64,000 bases of DNA from Druceiella hillmani (GCA_039881145.1 JAYKKI010000060.1:5704501-5768500); one strand, 5' to 3'; numbered from the stretch's first letter, positions 24,481 to 36,313 are shown. Numbers and translations are program-made. The notes: a model not told the origin generated them from the letters alone.

Positions 24481-26283
24481 CATATATCTTGAATAGTCCT
24501 TAGATGCTTATGATGCATGCATGAGGATTGAGTGAACATTACGGAATTTATTAAGAAATTAATTATGATATCAAACATATATCTTGAATAGTCCTTAGAT
24601 GCTTATGATGCATGCATAAGGATAGAGTGAACATTACAGAATTTATTAAGAAATTAATTATGATATCAAACATATATCTTGAATAGTCCTTATATGCTTA
24701 TGATGCATGCATGAGGATAGAGTGAACATTACGGAATTTATTAAGAAATTAATTATGATATCAAACATATATCTTGAATAGTCCTTAGATGCTTATGATG
24801 CATGCATAAGGATAGAGTGAACATTACGGAATTTATTAAGAAATTAATTATGATATCAAACATATATCTTGAACAGTCCTTAGATGCTTATGATGCATGC
24901 ATGAGGATAGAGTGAACATTATGGAATTTATTAAGAAATTAATTATGATATCAAACATATATCTTGAATAGTCTTTATATGCTTATGATGCATGCATGAG
25001 GATAGAGTGAACATTACGGAATTTATTAAGAAATTAATTATGATATCAAACATATATCTTGAATAGTCCTTAGATGCTTATGATGCATGCATAAGGATAG
25101 AGTGAACATTACGGAATTTATTAAGAAATTAATTATGATATCAAACATATATCTTGAATAGTCCTTAGATGCTTATGATGCATGCATGAGGATAGAGTGA
25201 ACATTACAGAATTTATTAAGAAATTAATTATGATATCAAACATATATCTTGAATAGTCCTTATATGCTTATGATGCATGCATGAGGATAGAGTGAACATT
25301 ACGGAATTTATTAAGAAATTAATTATGATATCAAACATATATCTTGAATAGTCCTTAGATGCTTATGATGCATGCATAAGGATAGAGTGAACATTACGGA
25401 ATTTATTAAGAAATTAATTATGATATCCAACATATATCTTGAACAGTCCTTAGATGCTTATGATGCATGCATGAGGATAGAGTGAACATTGTGGAATTTA
25501 TTAAGAAATTAATTATGATATCAAACATATATCTTGAATAGTCTTTATATGCTTATGATGCATGCATGAGGATAGAGTAAACATTACGGAATTTATTAAG
25601 AAATTAATTATGATATCAAACATATATCTTGAATAGTCCTTAGATGCTTATGATGCATGCATGAGGATAGAGTGAACATTACGGAATTTATTAAGAAATT
25701 AATTATGATATCAAACATATATCTTGAATAGTCCTTAGATGCTTATGATGCATGCATGAGGATAGAGTGAACATTATGGAATTTATTAAGAAATTAATTA
25801 TGATATCAAACATATATCTTGAATAGTCTTTATATGCTTATGATGCATGCATGAGGATAGAGTAAACATTACGGAATTTATTAAGAAATTAATTATGATA
25901 TCAAACATATATCTTGAATAGTCCTTAGATGCTTATGATGCATGCATGAGGATAGAGTGAACATTACGGAATTTATTAAGAAATTAATTATGATATCAAA
26001 CATATATCTTGAATAGTCCTTAGATGCTTATGATGCATGCATGAGGATAGAGTGAACATTATGGAATTTATTAAGAAATTAATTATGATATCAAACATAT
26101 ATCTTGAATAGTCCTTAGATGCTTATGATGCATGCATGAGGATAGAGTGAACATTACGGAATTTATTAAGAAATTAATTATGATATCAAACATATATCTT
26201 GAATAGTCCGTAGATGCTTATGATGCATGCATAAGGATTGAGTGAACATTACGGAATTTATTAAGAAATTAATTATGATATCA
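24481..26283. repeat. 95-bp satellite array, nineteen copies, with higher-order repeats
   Basis: The unit begins catatatcttgaatagtcc and holds the palindromic word atgcatgcat; starts fall at 24481, 24576, 24671 and onward every 95 bp. Diagnostic variants (tatatg for tagatg, ataagg for atgagg, acag or atgg for acgg, gaacag, gtcttt, gagtaa) show that units 3-6 correspond to units 9-12 (a 570-bp shift). Units 12-14 correspond to units 15-17 (a 285-bp shift). Confidence 0.97.
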
Positions 26284-26345
26284 AATAAGCTATCAGCTTA
26301 TAAATTATATTTTATTTACTATATTCCTCCTTTTTTTTGAGATAG
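26284..26345. repeat. Flank repeat right of the 95-bp array
   Basis: Pairs with 24346-24410. Both continue into a T-rich run ending in tttga. Confidence 0.8.
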
Positions 26346-26774
26346 TTTTTATATACGTGCCTGAGTTATATCAACATGATAGGTATCTTAAGGGAAAGTT
26401 TCAGTTTATCGAATAGTTGAATAAATTAATGTGTTAGACCTTAAAAGAGCCTTGATATATAAATCCGGATAGTTTTAGGTATTCTCAGAATCTGGAAAAT
26501 TTACCGAAGCTGGAAAATTTTATGAAAATCTCTCAATATCACAGATCATTCGCGGCAACGTAGGAAGAGGATACGTAGTGACAAGGAAAACACACAAGTG
26601 AAATAAAAAACCAACTTTAAGACCTACGATTTAAAGATTTCCAACTTTGAGACCTTGATTTTAAAAGGCTTGATCACTTGAAAATAAAAAACCACTCAAC
26701 TGACTCCGGTATTTGTTTTAAGAAGAAATTTTATTTTATATTAATAATTAAACACTTATTAGTTTTTTTTGTAC

Positions 26775-27240
26775 GCAGTCGAGACTTGGACCATAAAAAA
26801 GCTGAAAGAAGATTGACGTATTTGAAATGTAATTTTGGCACATAATGTTATGGATACTAAACGAACTATCAGGAGCTAAAAATAAAAACAAAACTGTGCA
26901 CCATCTGCCTACAAAGAATACTAGCGTACTTTGGTTATAGCTACAAAGAATATAACCCAGAAAATGTATTCATAGTGAGAAAAATATCAGAAAAGAGACT
27001 TAGAAGTCATTTTCCAACTCGATGGTAGGACCAGACACATAGCTATTCAGTATGGTCTTCAACAATACCCAAAACCGGAACCAGAAAGGAAAAATTAAAT
27101 TCGCAAATCGGCAACTCCAAGTAGACATGATTTTCAGTTATGAGGAAACATTTGAAAAGCATGATGACTAAAAGCATGATGACTTGAAAAGCATGATGAT
27201 AATTATAATGAACAAAATTTGTACACAATTTTGTCAATTT
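26775..27240 (+). pseudogene. Decayed non-LTR reverse transcriptase, C-terminal region
   Basis: The plus-strand fragments are ETWTIKKLKE (from about 26782), LQRILAYFGYSYKE, PENVFIVRK and SHFPTRW, then a stop and DQTHS (to about 27050). In lepidopteran RTE/CR1-like polyproteins this order reads ETWTLTK, ILRFFGHI, LEKLVVxGK, GRSPTRWxDQ (family knowledge). Frames shift at least twice. A tail containing repeated gcatgatgactt/gcatgatgataat follows at 27158-27210, fitting a short-repeat 3' end. Confidence 0.6.
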
Positions 27241-27429
27241 TCTAACATCAGTACGTATTATATAAATGAACTCTGCCTTATGCTATATTTACTTACCACG
27301 ATTATCTCGGAAACTTATCAACCGCACTAAGCGAGGTATTACTTTACTAGTATTGATGCTGAAAATAGTACGACACAAATATTTGAAAAAAACTGTGCAA
27401 CTGAGTTGACGATTCACTGGAGGAGCAGA

Positions 27430-27600
27430 TGTTTTGGCAACGACACAGCGATACGGCTGAATTGCAACGATTGCGTTAGACTAACAGTGGAGTGATCGAT
27501 TCGTTACTCGTGTTATTAGTAATAGTTTTAATAGTGTCATCGGAAAAAACGGAAGTGGTGCGAATCGGAAGGTTATTGAGTGGTATTTGAAATAAAAGCG
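27430..27600 (+). promoter_or_regulatory. Possible 5'-UTR-like segment
   Basis: Relative to the AT-rich neighbours it is richer in CpG and purine-rich (tcatcggaaaaaacggaagt, ggtgcgaatcggaaggttat) and resembles insect 5' leader sequence. No coding exon follows that I can recognise, only the next array. Confidence 0.15.
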
Positions 27601-27629
27601 ACATTGTCTTGATATAATTTTGGTTAATA

Positions 27630-28150
27630 ATTTCATATCGATTTAGCCTTTTGCTGTTTTGTTTCTGTTGGGATATCTTTAAGATCTATTTCCCGAAAAA
27701 TAACCGATAAATGTTATTCTCATATTTTTACCAATATTAAAATTAATAAATTTTTTTATAAATAACTTCATATCGACGTGGATTTTTGTTGTTTCATTTC
27801 TATAAGGATATCTTAAAAATTAATAAAAATATTTATTATTAACTTCATATCGATATGGCCTTTTGTTGTTTCATTTCTATAAAGTTATCTTTAAGATCTA
27901 TTTCATAAAAAATAACCAATAAATGTTATTCTTATATTTTTACCTATAATAAAATTAATAAAAATGTTTACAAATAACTTCATATCGACGTAGCTTTTTG
28001 TTGTTTCATTTCTATAAGGATATCTTAAAAATATAATTCGTAAAAGATAGCCAATAAATGTTATTCTCACGCTTCTTATCGACATTAAGTTTATTAAAAA
28101 AATGATTAAAAACTTCGTATCAACGTGACCTTTTGTTGCTTTATTTTGAT
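27630..28150. repeat. Diverged tandem array, five copies of ~75-135 bp
   Basis: ttcatatcgacgtgg/ttcatatcgatatgg followed by ttttgttgtttcatttctat recurs near 27634, 27766, 27842, 27979 and 28110; intervals vary through internal deletion. Confidence 0.85.
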
Positions 28151-28164
28151 TATGTTAAAAAAAA

Positions 28165-28560
28165 TATCCATTGACAATCTTTCACTATCAGCTGGAGTAA
28201 TAGTCCAGGAGCTTTAACATGCTTCTCTTCCTCCGTCTTGTAAATAAGATCTTCCTCCATAACATGGAGACCAGATTCTATACAAGACTTGGAACAGAAC
28301 ATTCACCAAATATATTGAACATTGATCTCATAGTTCTTGTTTAAATCCTTTCTAGGATTTCAATGTTAATGTTGCTATCTTTTCCCTAGATCATTTTCAT
28401 AAGTTCGAGGTGGTTTGAATGTAGTTTTGCATACTGCAATTTGGTTTTTATTTGATAGTTGCAAATTTTCCGGATCAGCAAGTACTTGCATCTAAGTCGA
28501 GATGTTTACGTTTATTCCAGATGCATTTCCGCCAAATCGGTCTGCTGACTTGAAATAAAC
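28165..28560 (-). pseudogene. Unidentified pseudogene
   Basis: The minus strand reads NVYFKSADRFGGNASGINV, a stop, MQVLADPENLQLSNKNQ, then TTFKPPRTYENDLGK in one frame. It then shifts to MRSMFNIFGECSVPSLV, and again to ESGLHVMEEDLIYKTEEE and KAPGLLLQLIVKDCQW (ending near 28168). Composition is ordinary protein, unlike the AT-noise frames elsewhere, and the pieces stay in order with a few frameshifts and stops. I do not recognise the family. Candidates are a transposon protein or a processed host-gene copy. Confidence 0.5.
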
Positions 28561-29600
28561 ATTCTTTTAAAGAGTTTGAGTCGTTTTTATTTTGATTAAC
28601 TATAATTTGCAATGTGCTTATTGTATACCTGACAGAGCATTACTAAACAATAAACTGTTTAAAAATTTAAAAAAAATGTCCAGGCACAGAACGATTAGTG
28701 TTTCTTACCAGTGTGCTTTAGGTCTACAGTGTTCTTGTAAAGTACGTGGTATTAATGTTAATAATTGAAAAATAGGAAATATGAAAAAAAATTATAATCT
28801 TCAATAAATAATAAAAGTATGACAAAACATAAAAACTTTTGTTTTGTCTTTTTTTCCAACCTTCAAAATTGATCTTCAGAATAAACACTCTTACGTAACT
28901 GGCCACTAACTTCTATAAGTAAGCCAAATTTCTACTTCTCAATGTCAAATATTTTCCAAGAAAAATAACTAATAATAACATACAGGATAAATAATTGAAC
29001 GCGAATACTAAAGTAATTCCATAACTACTCCGTTTTCCTAATTTTGGTACGAAATCCTGGAAAAAAGAAAATCATTATTGCCAAATTATTCTTGGGAAAT
29101 TCATTATATCTTTTCAAAACTGTATGTTCATTTAATCTAAGTCGCAGTAATCCCAATTGTTTTCGAAAGAATCATGAGTAAATAAAAACACAAAACACGC
29201 ATTCTGTGACAAATGTCTTTCCTTTGTGACTTAACAGTAAATAAATCGAACCCACCTCTTATATTTTTAAAATGCGTTGAGTATTAACTTCCCTTTCCTT
29301 AGTTTATCTATTTAATAATTCAATAGTTCATTTCTCGATTAGCAGCGAACCAAAAATACATTAACAACACGACTTTAATTATTACATATATTATAATCAC
29401 CCAGAGTGATTCATAAAACTTTCACATTATTTCTTATAACGGTTACGTAAAAATACCGTCGATATATAGCGAATATAGCGATAGATAGCGAACGTCTGCA
29501 ACGATAATACACAAGTCACTTCACACAGCTCAACATGTCAGTAATATACACAATCGCTTAGTTATATGCAAAATGTTCAACTATATCTTGTTCTGATACC
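28560..29600. other. AT-rich spacer, no gene seen
   Basis: No array or recognised element is seen. Confidence 0.55.
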
Positions 29601-29720
29601 AGATTCGCTGCATACATCATCTCCAACATGGGCGCGCTAAAGAAGCACCCTATCACATCACTCATATCCACACACCTTTCACCCAAGCTGCTTGCTCAAT
29701 TTCCGAGTCATCGAACTCAC

Positions 29721-29990
29721 AACAAAAGCCATTAAATATACGGGTTTGCGTAACGACCCGAGTCTTGCGCGAGCGGTTAATCATTATGAATTAATCGGCG
29801 AGGAAGACGATAAAAACTGAGGCACAATGCAGAGGGTAAATGTAGTAAATTCTCACGTTAGATCAAACTTTCCCACGGTCTGACAAATTTTCCCACGCTC
29901 GGCGGCGCCACTGCGCGGCGCCTCTTTTGGCGATTACAGTGATTGTAGTCTGCCGCAGTAACATGTGCGGCGGCCGGGTGGCGTTCATAT
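29721..29990 (-). promoter_or_regulatory. CpG-rich block, candidate Skeletor upstream promoter/first exon
   Basis: A GC-rich core (29895-29990: ctcggcggcgccactgcgcg) on the minus strand is followed by an initiator-like CTCAGTTTTTATCG (about 29820-29808). Then comes ATGGCTTTTGTT (29732-29721), directly followed by a good donor, GTGAGT (29720-29715). Joined in phase 0 to the exon at 13845 it would read MAFV-LCAAQYFGK. The hydrophobic stretch would be shorter than a normal signal peptide, so another exon may intervene or the match may be chance. A second minus-strand frame of 39 codons overlaps it. Confidence 0.25.
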
Positions 29991-29999
29991 GACGTTATA

Positions 30000-30900
30000 G
30001 TAAAAATTTGTAGCGATAATACACCATTTTATTAAATTATACAGTAAACATAAATTATAGAAAAATTTAAATTAAAAACATTTTTATCCTTTAATTTTTT
30101 TTGCAAAAATATAATTTTTTTTAATAAAACTCAGCATTTTATCGTTATGTCATTTTAAATAAGGCAAAAATATTGTAACCCCGATAATCATAAACAGACA
30201 TTAGAATAGACTAGCAAATAAAATATATATTACACCGATAAACACATTATAAAATAACTGAATTTCCACATATTTATATAAGGTATCATTTGTATTACCT
30301 GCACTGAGCATTGTTAGATTTAACATGTGGCGAAATTAGTACAGTCACAGGCAATAAAAATTTACTGTGTTTATGGCTTTTTAATTGTTGTTAACCGTAT
30401 CTACTTAGAAGAATTTGTATTATATATGTGGTTAAGCAAAACGATATTGGTGGATTATTTTTTTTATTTTTTACACTTTCTAAGTTCGAGCTAATATTTT
30501 GAGAAAAAGATTATTATTTTTAATTTACAATTGAGTAACGTATTAGAAATTAATATTTATTACTTAGATATTTATAAAATAAATACATATACTTATTAAA
30601 CCTGGTTAACCAAATAAGAAGGACCTAGTTCATATTGTGTAATTTTGAAATATTTATCTTATAATACCTATATAATAAAAGCATCATCATTATCAAATAT
30701 ATTTTAACTAACTAGAAACTTTATATACAGAACTTTTTTAACTATTCGTTTTAAATATTTACGAACAGTAACTAATAACTACGTTACCTTACTTGTTACC
30801 TCAACCGCGTAGGTTGAGATAACATATTTTTAATAATTGACATTAATTCCTAATAAAATTTTTAAAATATTAGGTTATATCCTCATAATAAAATACTCAT
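30000..30900. other. AT-rich spacer, no gene seen
   Basis: Nothing is recognised apart from low-complexity sequence. Confidence 0.6.
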
Positions 30901-30906
30901 CCTTTT

Positions 30907-30991
30907 CTTTCCATACTGTTCATTCACATTCATCAAATTATTACAATATTTACGTAATAATTTGATGAATGTGAATGAACAGTATGGAAAG
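30907..30991. repeat. Perfect 38-bp palindrome with 9-nt loop
   Basis: 30907-30944 is exactly complementary to 30954-30991, around aatatttac. The arms begin ctttccatactgttcattca. There is no similarity to the flanking repeats. Confidence 0.98.
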
Positions 30992-31059
30992 TGTTTCATA
31001 TGGTGGTTTATATGAACGGAGTAGGTATAACTAGCATAAATAAAAAAAAACTTTTTTTT

Positions 31060-31250
31060 TAGAGATTCTTTAGAAATTGCCCATCTGAAGATATTTCCAT
31101 AAAATGAAACCTAAATCGTGGTTAAGAAATTAAATAAAGCCGAAATGATATTACACCACATAGTTCCATTTAGTTCCAGTTGTGAAAAATTAAATTAAAA
31201 TTAGTTTCTACAAAATTAACGGCCAAATATATTCAATATCAAGAAGTGTA
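31060..31250 (+). mobile_element. Hammerhead-bearing repeat, degenerate copy
   Basis: The order of parts is kept (tttagaaattgcccatctg, tttctacaaaattaacggcc, aaatatattcaatat). The core CUGAAGA (31085-31091) and GAAA (31105) survive, and stem II has drifted to AUUU/AAAU. Stem III (CCUAAAUC) cannot pair, so it is probably inactive. Confidence 0.6.
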
Positions 31251-31439
31251 TATTATAATTCCGCCTATAGGAGAGGCTGCTTTTTCCTATATTTCAACAT
31301 TGGAATCACATTTCATTACAATAAACTTGATTTAATATAAAATACTATTCAACATACATCTTATGACCTATATCTCGATGTCGGTAAATGTTGAAAATAT
31401 AACTAAATTACGTGGCAAACATATGAGGAGTTGAATAAG

Positions 31440-33260
31440 GGAATGTTCCTTTTGTTGAAATGGCTGGCTATTTCTATTGGTATTATCAAAATCACCTTTC
31501 TATCGCAACAAGACGTACATTAGTAGAAAATACTAATCAACCCGCATCTAATTTTCTAGAATTCATCAACAGGAAATTTCAGGAACACAATAAATTACAT
31601 GGCAAATATATGAGACGTTCAATTCTACACTGTCTCATACGAGTATGATTAGTTATTGCTGCTTTTGATAACCAGAACTGTCTTTTATTGCAATAAATGT
31701 AAAATACTAATCAACACGCGTCTAATATTCTAGAACTCAGCAACAGGAACTTTCGGGAACACAATAAATTACATGGTGAATATATGAGAAGTTAATTTCT
31801 ACACTGTGTTCTATGAGTATGATTAGTTATTGCTGCTTTTGATAACCGGAACTGTTTTTTATCGCAATAAATGTAAAATACTAATCAACACGCGTCTAAT
31901 ATTCTAGAACTCAGCAACAGGAAATTTCGGGAACACAATAAATTACATGGCGAATATATGAGAAGTTCATTTCTACACTGTCTCCTATGAGTATGATTAG
32001 TTATTGCTGCTTTTGATAACCAGAACTATCTTTTATCGCAATAAATGTAAAATACTAATCAACACGCGTCTAATATTCTAGAACTCAGCAACAGGAACTT
32101 TCGGAAACACAATAAATTACATGGTGAATATATGAGAAGTTAATTTCTACACTCTCGTCTATGAGTATGATTAGTTATTGCTGCCTTTGAAAATCAGAAG
32201 CGCCATTTATCGCAAATAAATACTAATCAACACGCGTCTAATATTCTAGAACTCATCAACGGGAAATTTCGGGAACACAATAAATTACATGGAATATATA
32301 TTAGAAGTTCATTTCTACACTGTCTCCTATGAGTATGATAGTTATTGCTGCTTTTGATAATCAGAAACGCATTTCATCACAACAAATAGAAAATACCAAT
32401 CAATACGCGTCAAATGAATTATAGCTCATTAACGGAAAATGTTGGAAACATAACTAGGTTTCATGGCAAAAATATGATTAGTTGTATAATACATTGTCCC
32501 CTGTGAAAGTTGATGATTATTCCTGTTTTTGATCATCGAAAGTATCTTTTATTACGATAACACATACATTAGTAGAAAATACTATTCAACACAAGTCTGA
32601 TGATCTATACCACATCATGGGAAAATGTCAGAAACGAAAAATGTCGGAAACATAACTAAGTTGCATGGAAAAAATATGATTAGTTGTATAATACATTGTC
32701 CCCGGTGAAAGTTGATAATTATTTCGATGTTTAATCATCGAAAGCATCTTTTATCACAATAACAGACACATTAATAGAAAATACTAATCAACACACATCT
32801 AATGATCTATAACTCATTAACGAGAAATGTCGGAAACGTAACTAATTTGCATGGCAAAAATATGATGAGTTGAATATTACACTGCCTCCTATGGAAGTCC
32901 CTGATTATTTCCATGTTTTGCCCTTCAAACGCATCTTTTATCACAATAACACATATATTAGTGGAAAATACAAATCAATACATGTCTAGCGATTTAAAAC
33001 TCGTTAACCGAAAATATTGAAAACCTAACTAATTTGCGTGGCAAAAATATGATAAGTTGAATTTGCCACTGCCTCCTATGGAACATGTCGATTATTTCTG
33101 ATTTGACCATCAAAATCATCTTTTATCACAATGACACATACGTTTCTAGGAAATACTAATTAATATATGCCTAATAATTTATAAAAATGGATGATGTCAA
33201 AAAAATAACTAACTTACATGGCAAAAATATGATTAATTGAATATTATAATCCTCATTCAA
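31440..33260. repeat. ~175-bp tandem array, about ten to eleven copies, with a divergence gradient
   Basis: gaacacaataaattacatgg recurs near 31582, 31757 and 31931 and in drifting form (aaacataactaagttgcatgg) to about 33220. Copies between 31690 and 32220 are nearly identical; similarity falls steadily to the right. Confidence 0.9.
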
Positions 33261-33539
33261 ATAAATATCATAGTTATGTTAAGCATTTTCAATAGGCAAA
33301 GGTTGACCCTTCACATTTTGTTAATAATTTAAGAGAAATTAAAGGGTTTTTGAAAGAAAATAAAGTAGAAAAACGCATTTTAATGACGTTTAGTGCGATG
33401 TATTTGCTCACGGAATGGAGACACGGGTATAAGAGAATAACGTCACTTTAGATTGTTATAATTAAATCGCTTTTTTAATTAATTATTTTTTAAGTTTTAT
33501 TAAAATGCAGGACTGAATCCGTTAAACAAAAAAAAACTT

Positions 33540-34530
33540 AATAAAATGACTTAATTGTACCCGCACGAAGTACTCGTAGGAGTATAAGTATACTAAACAC
33601 TATATTAGTCTATCCTAAAATGTCGGGTACATTTTAGAATAGACTAATATACATTTTAGGATAGACTAATATACCGAGATTTCATTCGGGTCGTTTTAGC
33701 ATCTGGAGGAAAGACTTAATGTGGCGTTTAAAAATATGCCAAAAATTGTCTTAGTATATCCTAAAATTTATCCTAACGAAGTTTTTGTTGGGTTCGTTTT
33801 AACATGTGGGGGAAGCACTTAACATGGTGTATAAAAAATATACTAAACACTATATTAGTCTATCCTAAAATATATCTGCTCAGAGTTTTCGCCCGGTTCG
33901 TTTTGACATCCGACGGAAACACTTAACGTGATGTGCAAACAAATGCTAAACACTATATTAGTCTAACTTAAAATATATTTGTGCGGAGATTTTGTACGGG
34001 TCGTTTTAACATTTGAGGGAAACACTTAACATGGTGTATAAAAATACGCTAAACAATATATTAGTCTATCCTAAAATATACCCGCATGGAGTTTTCGTAC
34101 GGATCGTTTTAACATCCAGGGGAAACATTTAACGTGGTGTATAAAAATATACTAAACACTATAGTAGTCTATCCTAAAATGTACCCACAGAAAGTTTTCG
34201 TACTGATCATTTTAGCATCCAGGGGAAACATTTAACGGGGCGTATAAAAATATGGTAAACACTATATTAGTTGAACTTAAAATATACTGGTGCGGAGTTT
34301 TTGTACGGATTGTTTTAGCTTTGTTTAGTGAGAGTTTGCTAGTTTTTGGAGAAAACACTTACGTGGTTTATAAAAAAATATACTAAACACTATATTAGTC
34401 TATCCAAAAATGCACCCGTACGGAGATTTCGTACGAATCGTTTAAGCATCTGGAGGAAACACTTAACGTGGTATATAAAAAATATACTAAACACTATATT
34501 AGTCTAACCTGAAATAAACCCGTGCGGAAC
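33540..34530. repeat. ~105-120-bp tandem array ending in a retroelement-like terminus
   Basis: aaacactatattagtctatcc and gtacgggtcgttttaacatc recur about nine times. The last unit runs into cccgtgcggaaccggggctg, then atcgccagtagctta (34517-34551), resembling the common lepidopteran 'cccgtgcgaagccgggg...cgctagta' element end. An inverted piece lies at about 33604-33670. Confidence 0.85.
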
Positions 34531-34734
34531 CGGGGCTGATCGCCAGTAGCTTATAAATGAAACATTTCTAAAACCAAATTTTTCGATCCTATTTATTTAA
34601 ATATCGAACCTATATACTTATTCCTTAAAAATCGAAAGCTCCGTATTATCAAAATCTAATCGTACTACACTTTCTTCACAAAGCTTTCACAATATACGAA
34701 TTATTCTTCAAACGACTACAGTATCTTATTTCAC

Positions 34735-34930
34735 GTTGTCACGCTCTCGTTCATTCGCCGCTCGACCCGTTAGAGCGGTGTGACCGTGGCCGTACTCACT
34801 AACACACTTATTATACTATTCGTGTCTAGACGCTATTATGCCGCCGATAGCTGCAACGAAAAGTTGCATCACTGCTGGGCTGCATTATCCACTTTGTTGT
34901 TGAGTGTCGTGTGAAATTTTTATTAGCAGT
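34735..34930. promoter_or_regulatory. CpG-rich block, possible promoter
   Basis: tcattcgccgctcgacccgt followed by tagagcggtgtgaccgtggc stands out in an AT-rich context. A hairpin, tgcaacgaaaagttgca, lies near 34853. Transcription could run either way; no coding exon is seen. Confidence 0.25.
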
Positions 34931-34939
34931 ACAGTGTTA

Positions 34940-36015
34940 GAGAGGAGCTTTTTAAACATATTACACGTTTTTACTGCATTCATTTGTTATGTAAAGATTT
35001 AGACAGATGTAAAAGGCTTGTAATATTTTTAAAGCCTTTCTAACTGTTACGATCCAGTATTGTGTGTTAGATAATTGAAGAGGAATTGATCTAAGTAGAT
35101 TAAATAATACAATTACGTAGTCATCTGTTTTTGCATCGCAATTTTATATTGGATTACGTTGTGCGTTTTCTATTATGGATTTCATTGATGATAACTTTCT
35201 CATTGTATAGTTGTTTTCTATTGTCTGCCGAAATATGAAATATTTTTTAATATTTTGTTTGTTACGATATAAATAGAGTTACGATATAATAGTTTTGATT
35301 TCATGATTTTTTTTATTTAAGTTGCGATATCTATTTAAGTTTTTTTACCTATCTTATAAATAATCGACGAATCGTTTCTTTAAAATCACTAGATTTTTAT
35401 CGCGTGCATTTTCACACGAGTTTTGAATGGTATCGATATAATTTTTTTATTATAAATAAATGTTTTTTTTCTATTAAAAAAAATTAGAAAGAATAAATGA
35501 ATGATTTTCAATTAAAATAAACGTCTTTTTCATTAGAATTTTTCTCATACATTTAATATGAAGTGATATTAAAACGTAATGAGATACGTTTGGTTAATTT
35601 TATTCTACAGAAGAAATTTAAGATTAGTTCAGTTTTTTCTTTTACTGTACATAAAAATATAGAAGATACTTGATTGTATGAGAAAATTTAGTTATGAAAA
35701 AGACTCGAGACGTGTTCAGATTTTTTGTCGATTAGTAAATATTTGTAGGGTGTAAAGTAAAATTTAAAAAAAAAAACAAATGACACAGGTGACCACATTT
35801 TACACCAAAATAAACAGAATTTATTTGTATATCAAAAAATACTAAGTTTTAGGTCATATTAATAAAACTAGTGCCATGCATAATTAATATGACCAAAAAA
35901 TGAACAAATGTTCAGAATCTCATGGATTTAAAATCCCCGGGATACTGAAAAAAAAAACAAAAATAATTACTTGAAATAGTGACTTTTCATGCATCAAATG
36001 CCTCGAAAAAAATTC
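34940..36015. other. AT-rich spacer, no gene seen
   Basis: T-rich then A-rich low-complexity sequence. Confidence 0.55.
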
Positions 36016-36023
36016 CCATATCT

Positions 36024-36313
36024 CCTATATCCAAAATATAAGTAATATTATTGTTTCAAAATAAAATTAGAATATTTTTAAGAACCATTTTTATCGATAA
36101 GAAATTAAGACAATTGCCGTATGATAATCCACAGGATTATCATACGACAATACAGTTTCCTAAAATCAAGTTCAATAAGCATACGTTTTCTTACAGAAAC
36201 ATTTTCATCTTTATTAATAACATTCGACCTTGTTGATGTCTTATCGATAAAAACAGTTCTTAAAAAATATTCTAATTTTATTTTTAAACAGTAATATTAC
36301 TTATATTTTATAA
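36024..36313. mobile_element. MITE-like element with ~75-bp terminal inverted repeats
   Basis: The left arm (aaaatataagtaatattatt ... ttttatcgataag, 36024-36102) is complementary, with a few mismatches, to the right arm (cttatcgataaaaac ... tattacttatatttta, about 36239-36313). Inside is a smaller palindrome, gtatgataatccacaggattatcatac (about 36119-36145). The 61-codon open frame here is the arm plus interior and looks spurious. The DNA-transposon family is not identified. Confidence 0.8.

Noticed and set aside
24481..26283. CRISPR array
   Set aside because: Regularly spaced repeats, but the full 95-bp unit is repeated with no unique spacers, and the sequence is eukaryotic.
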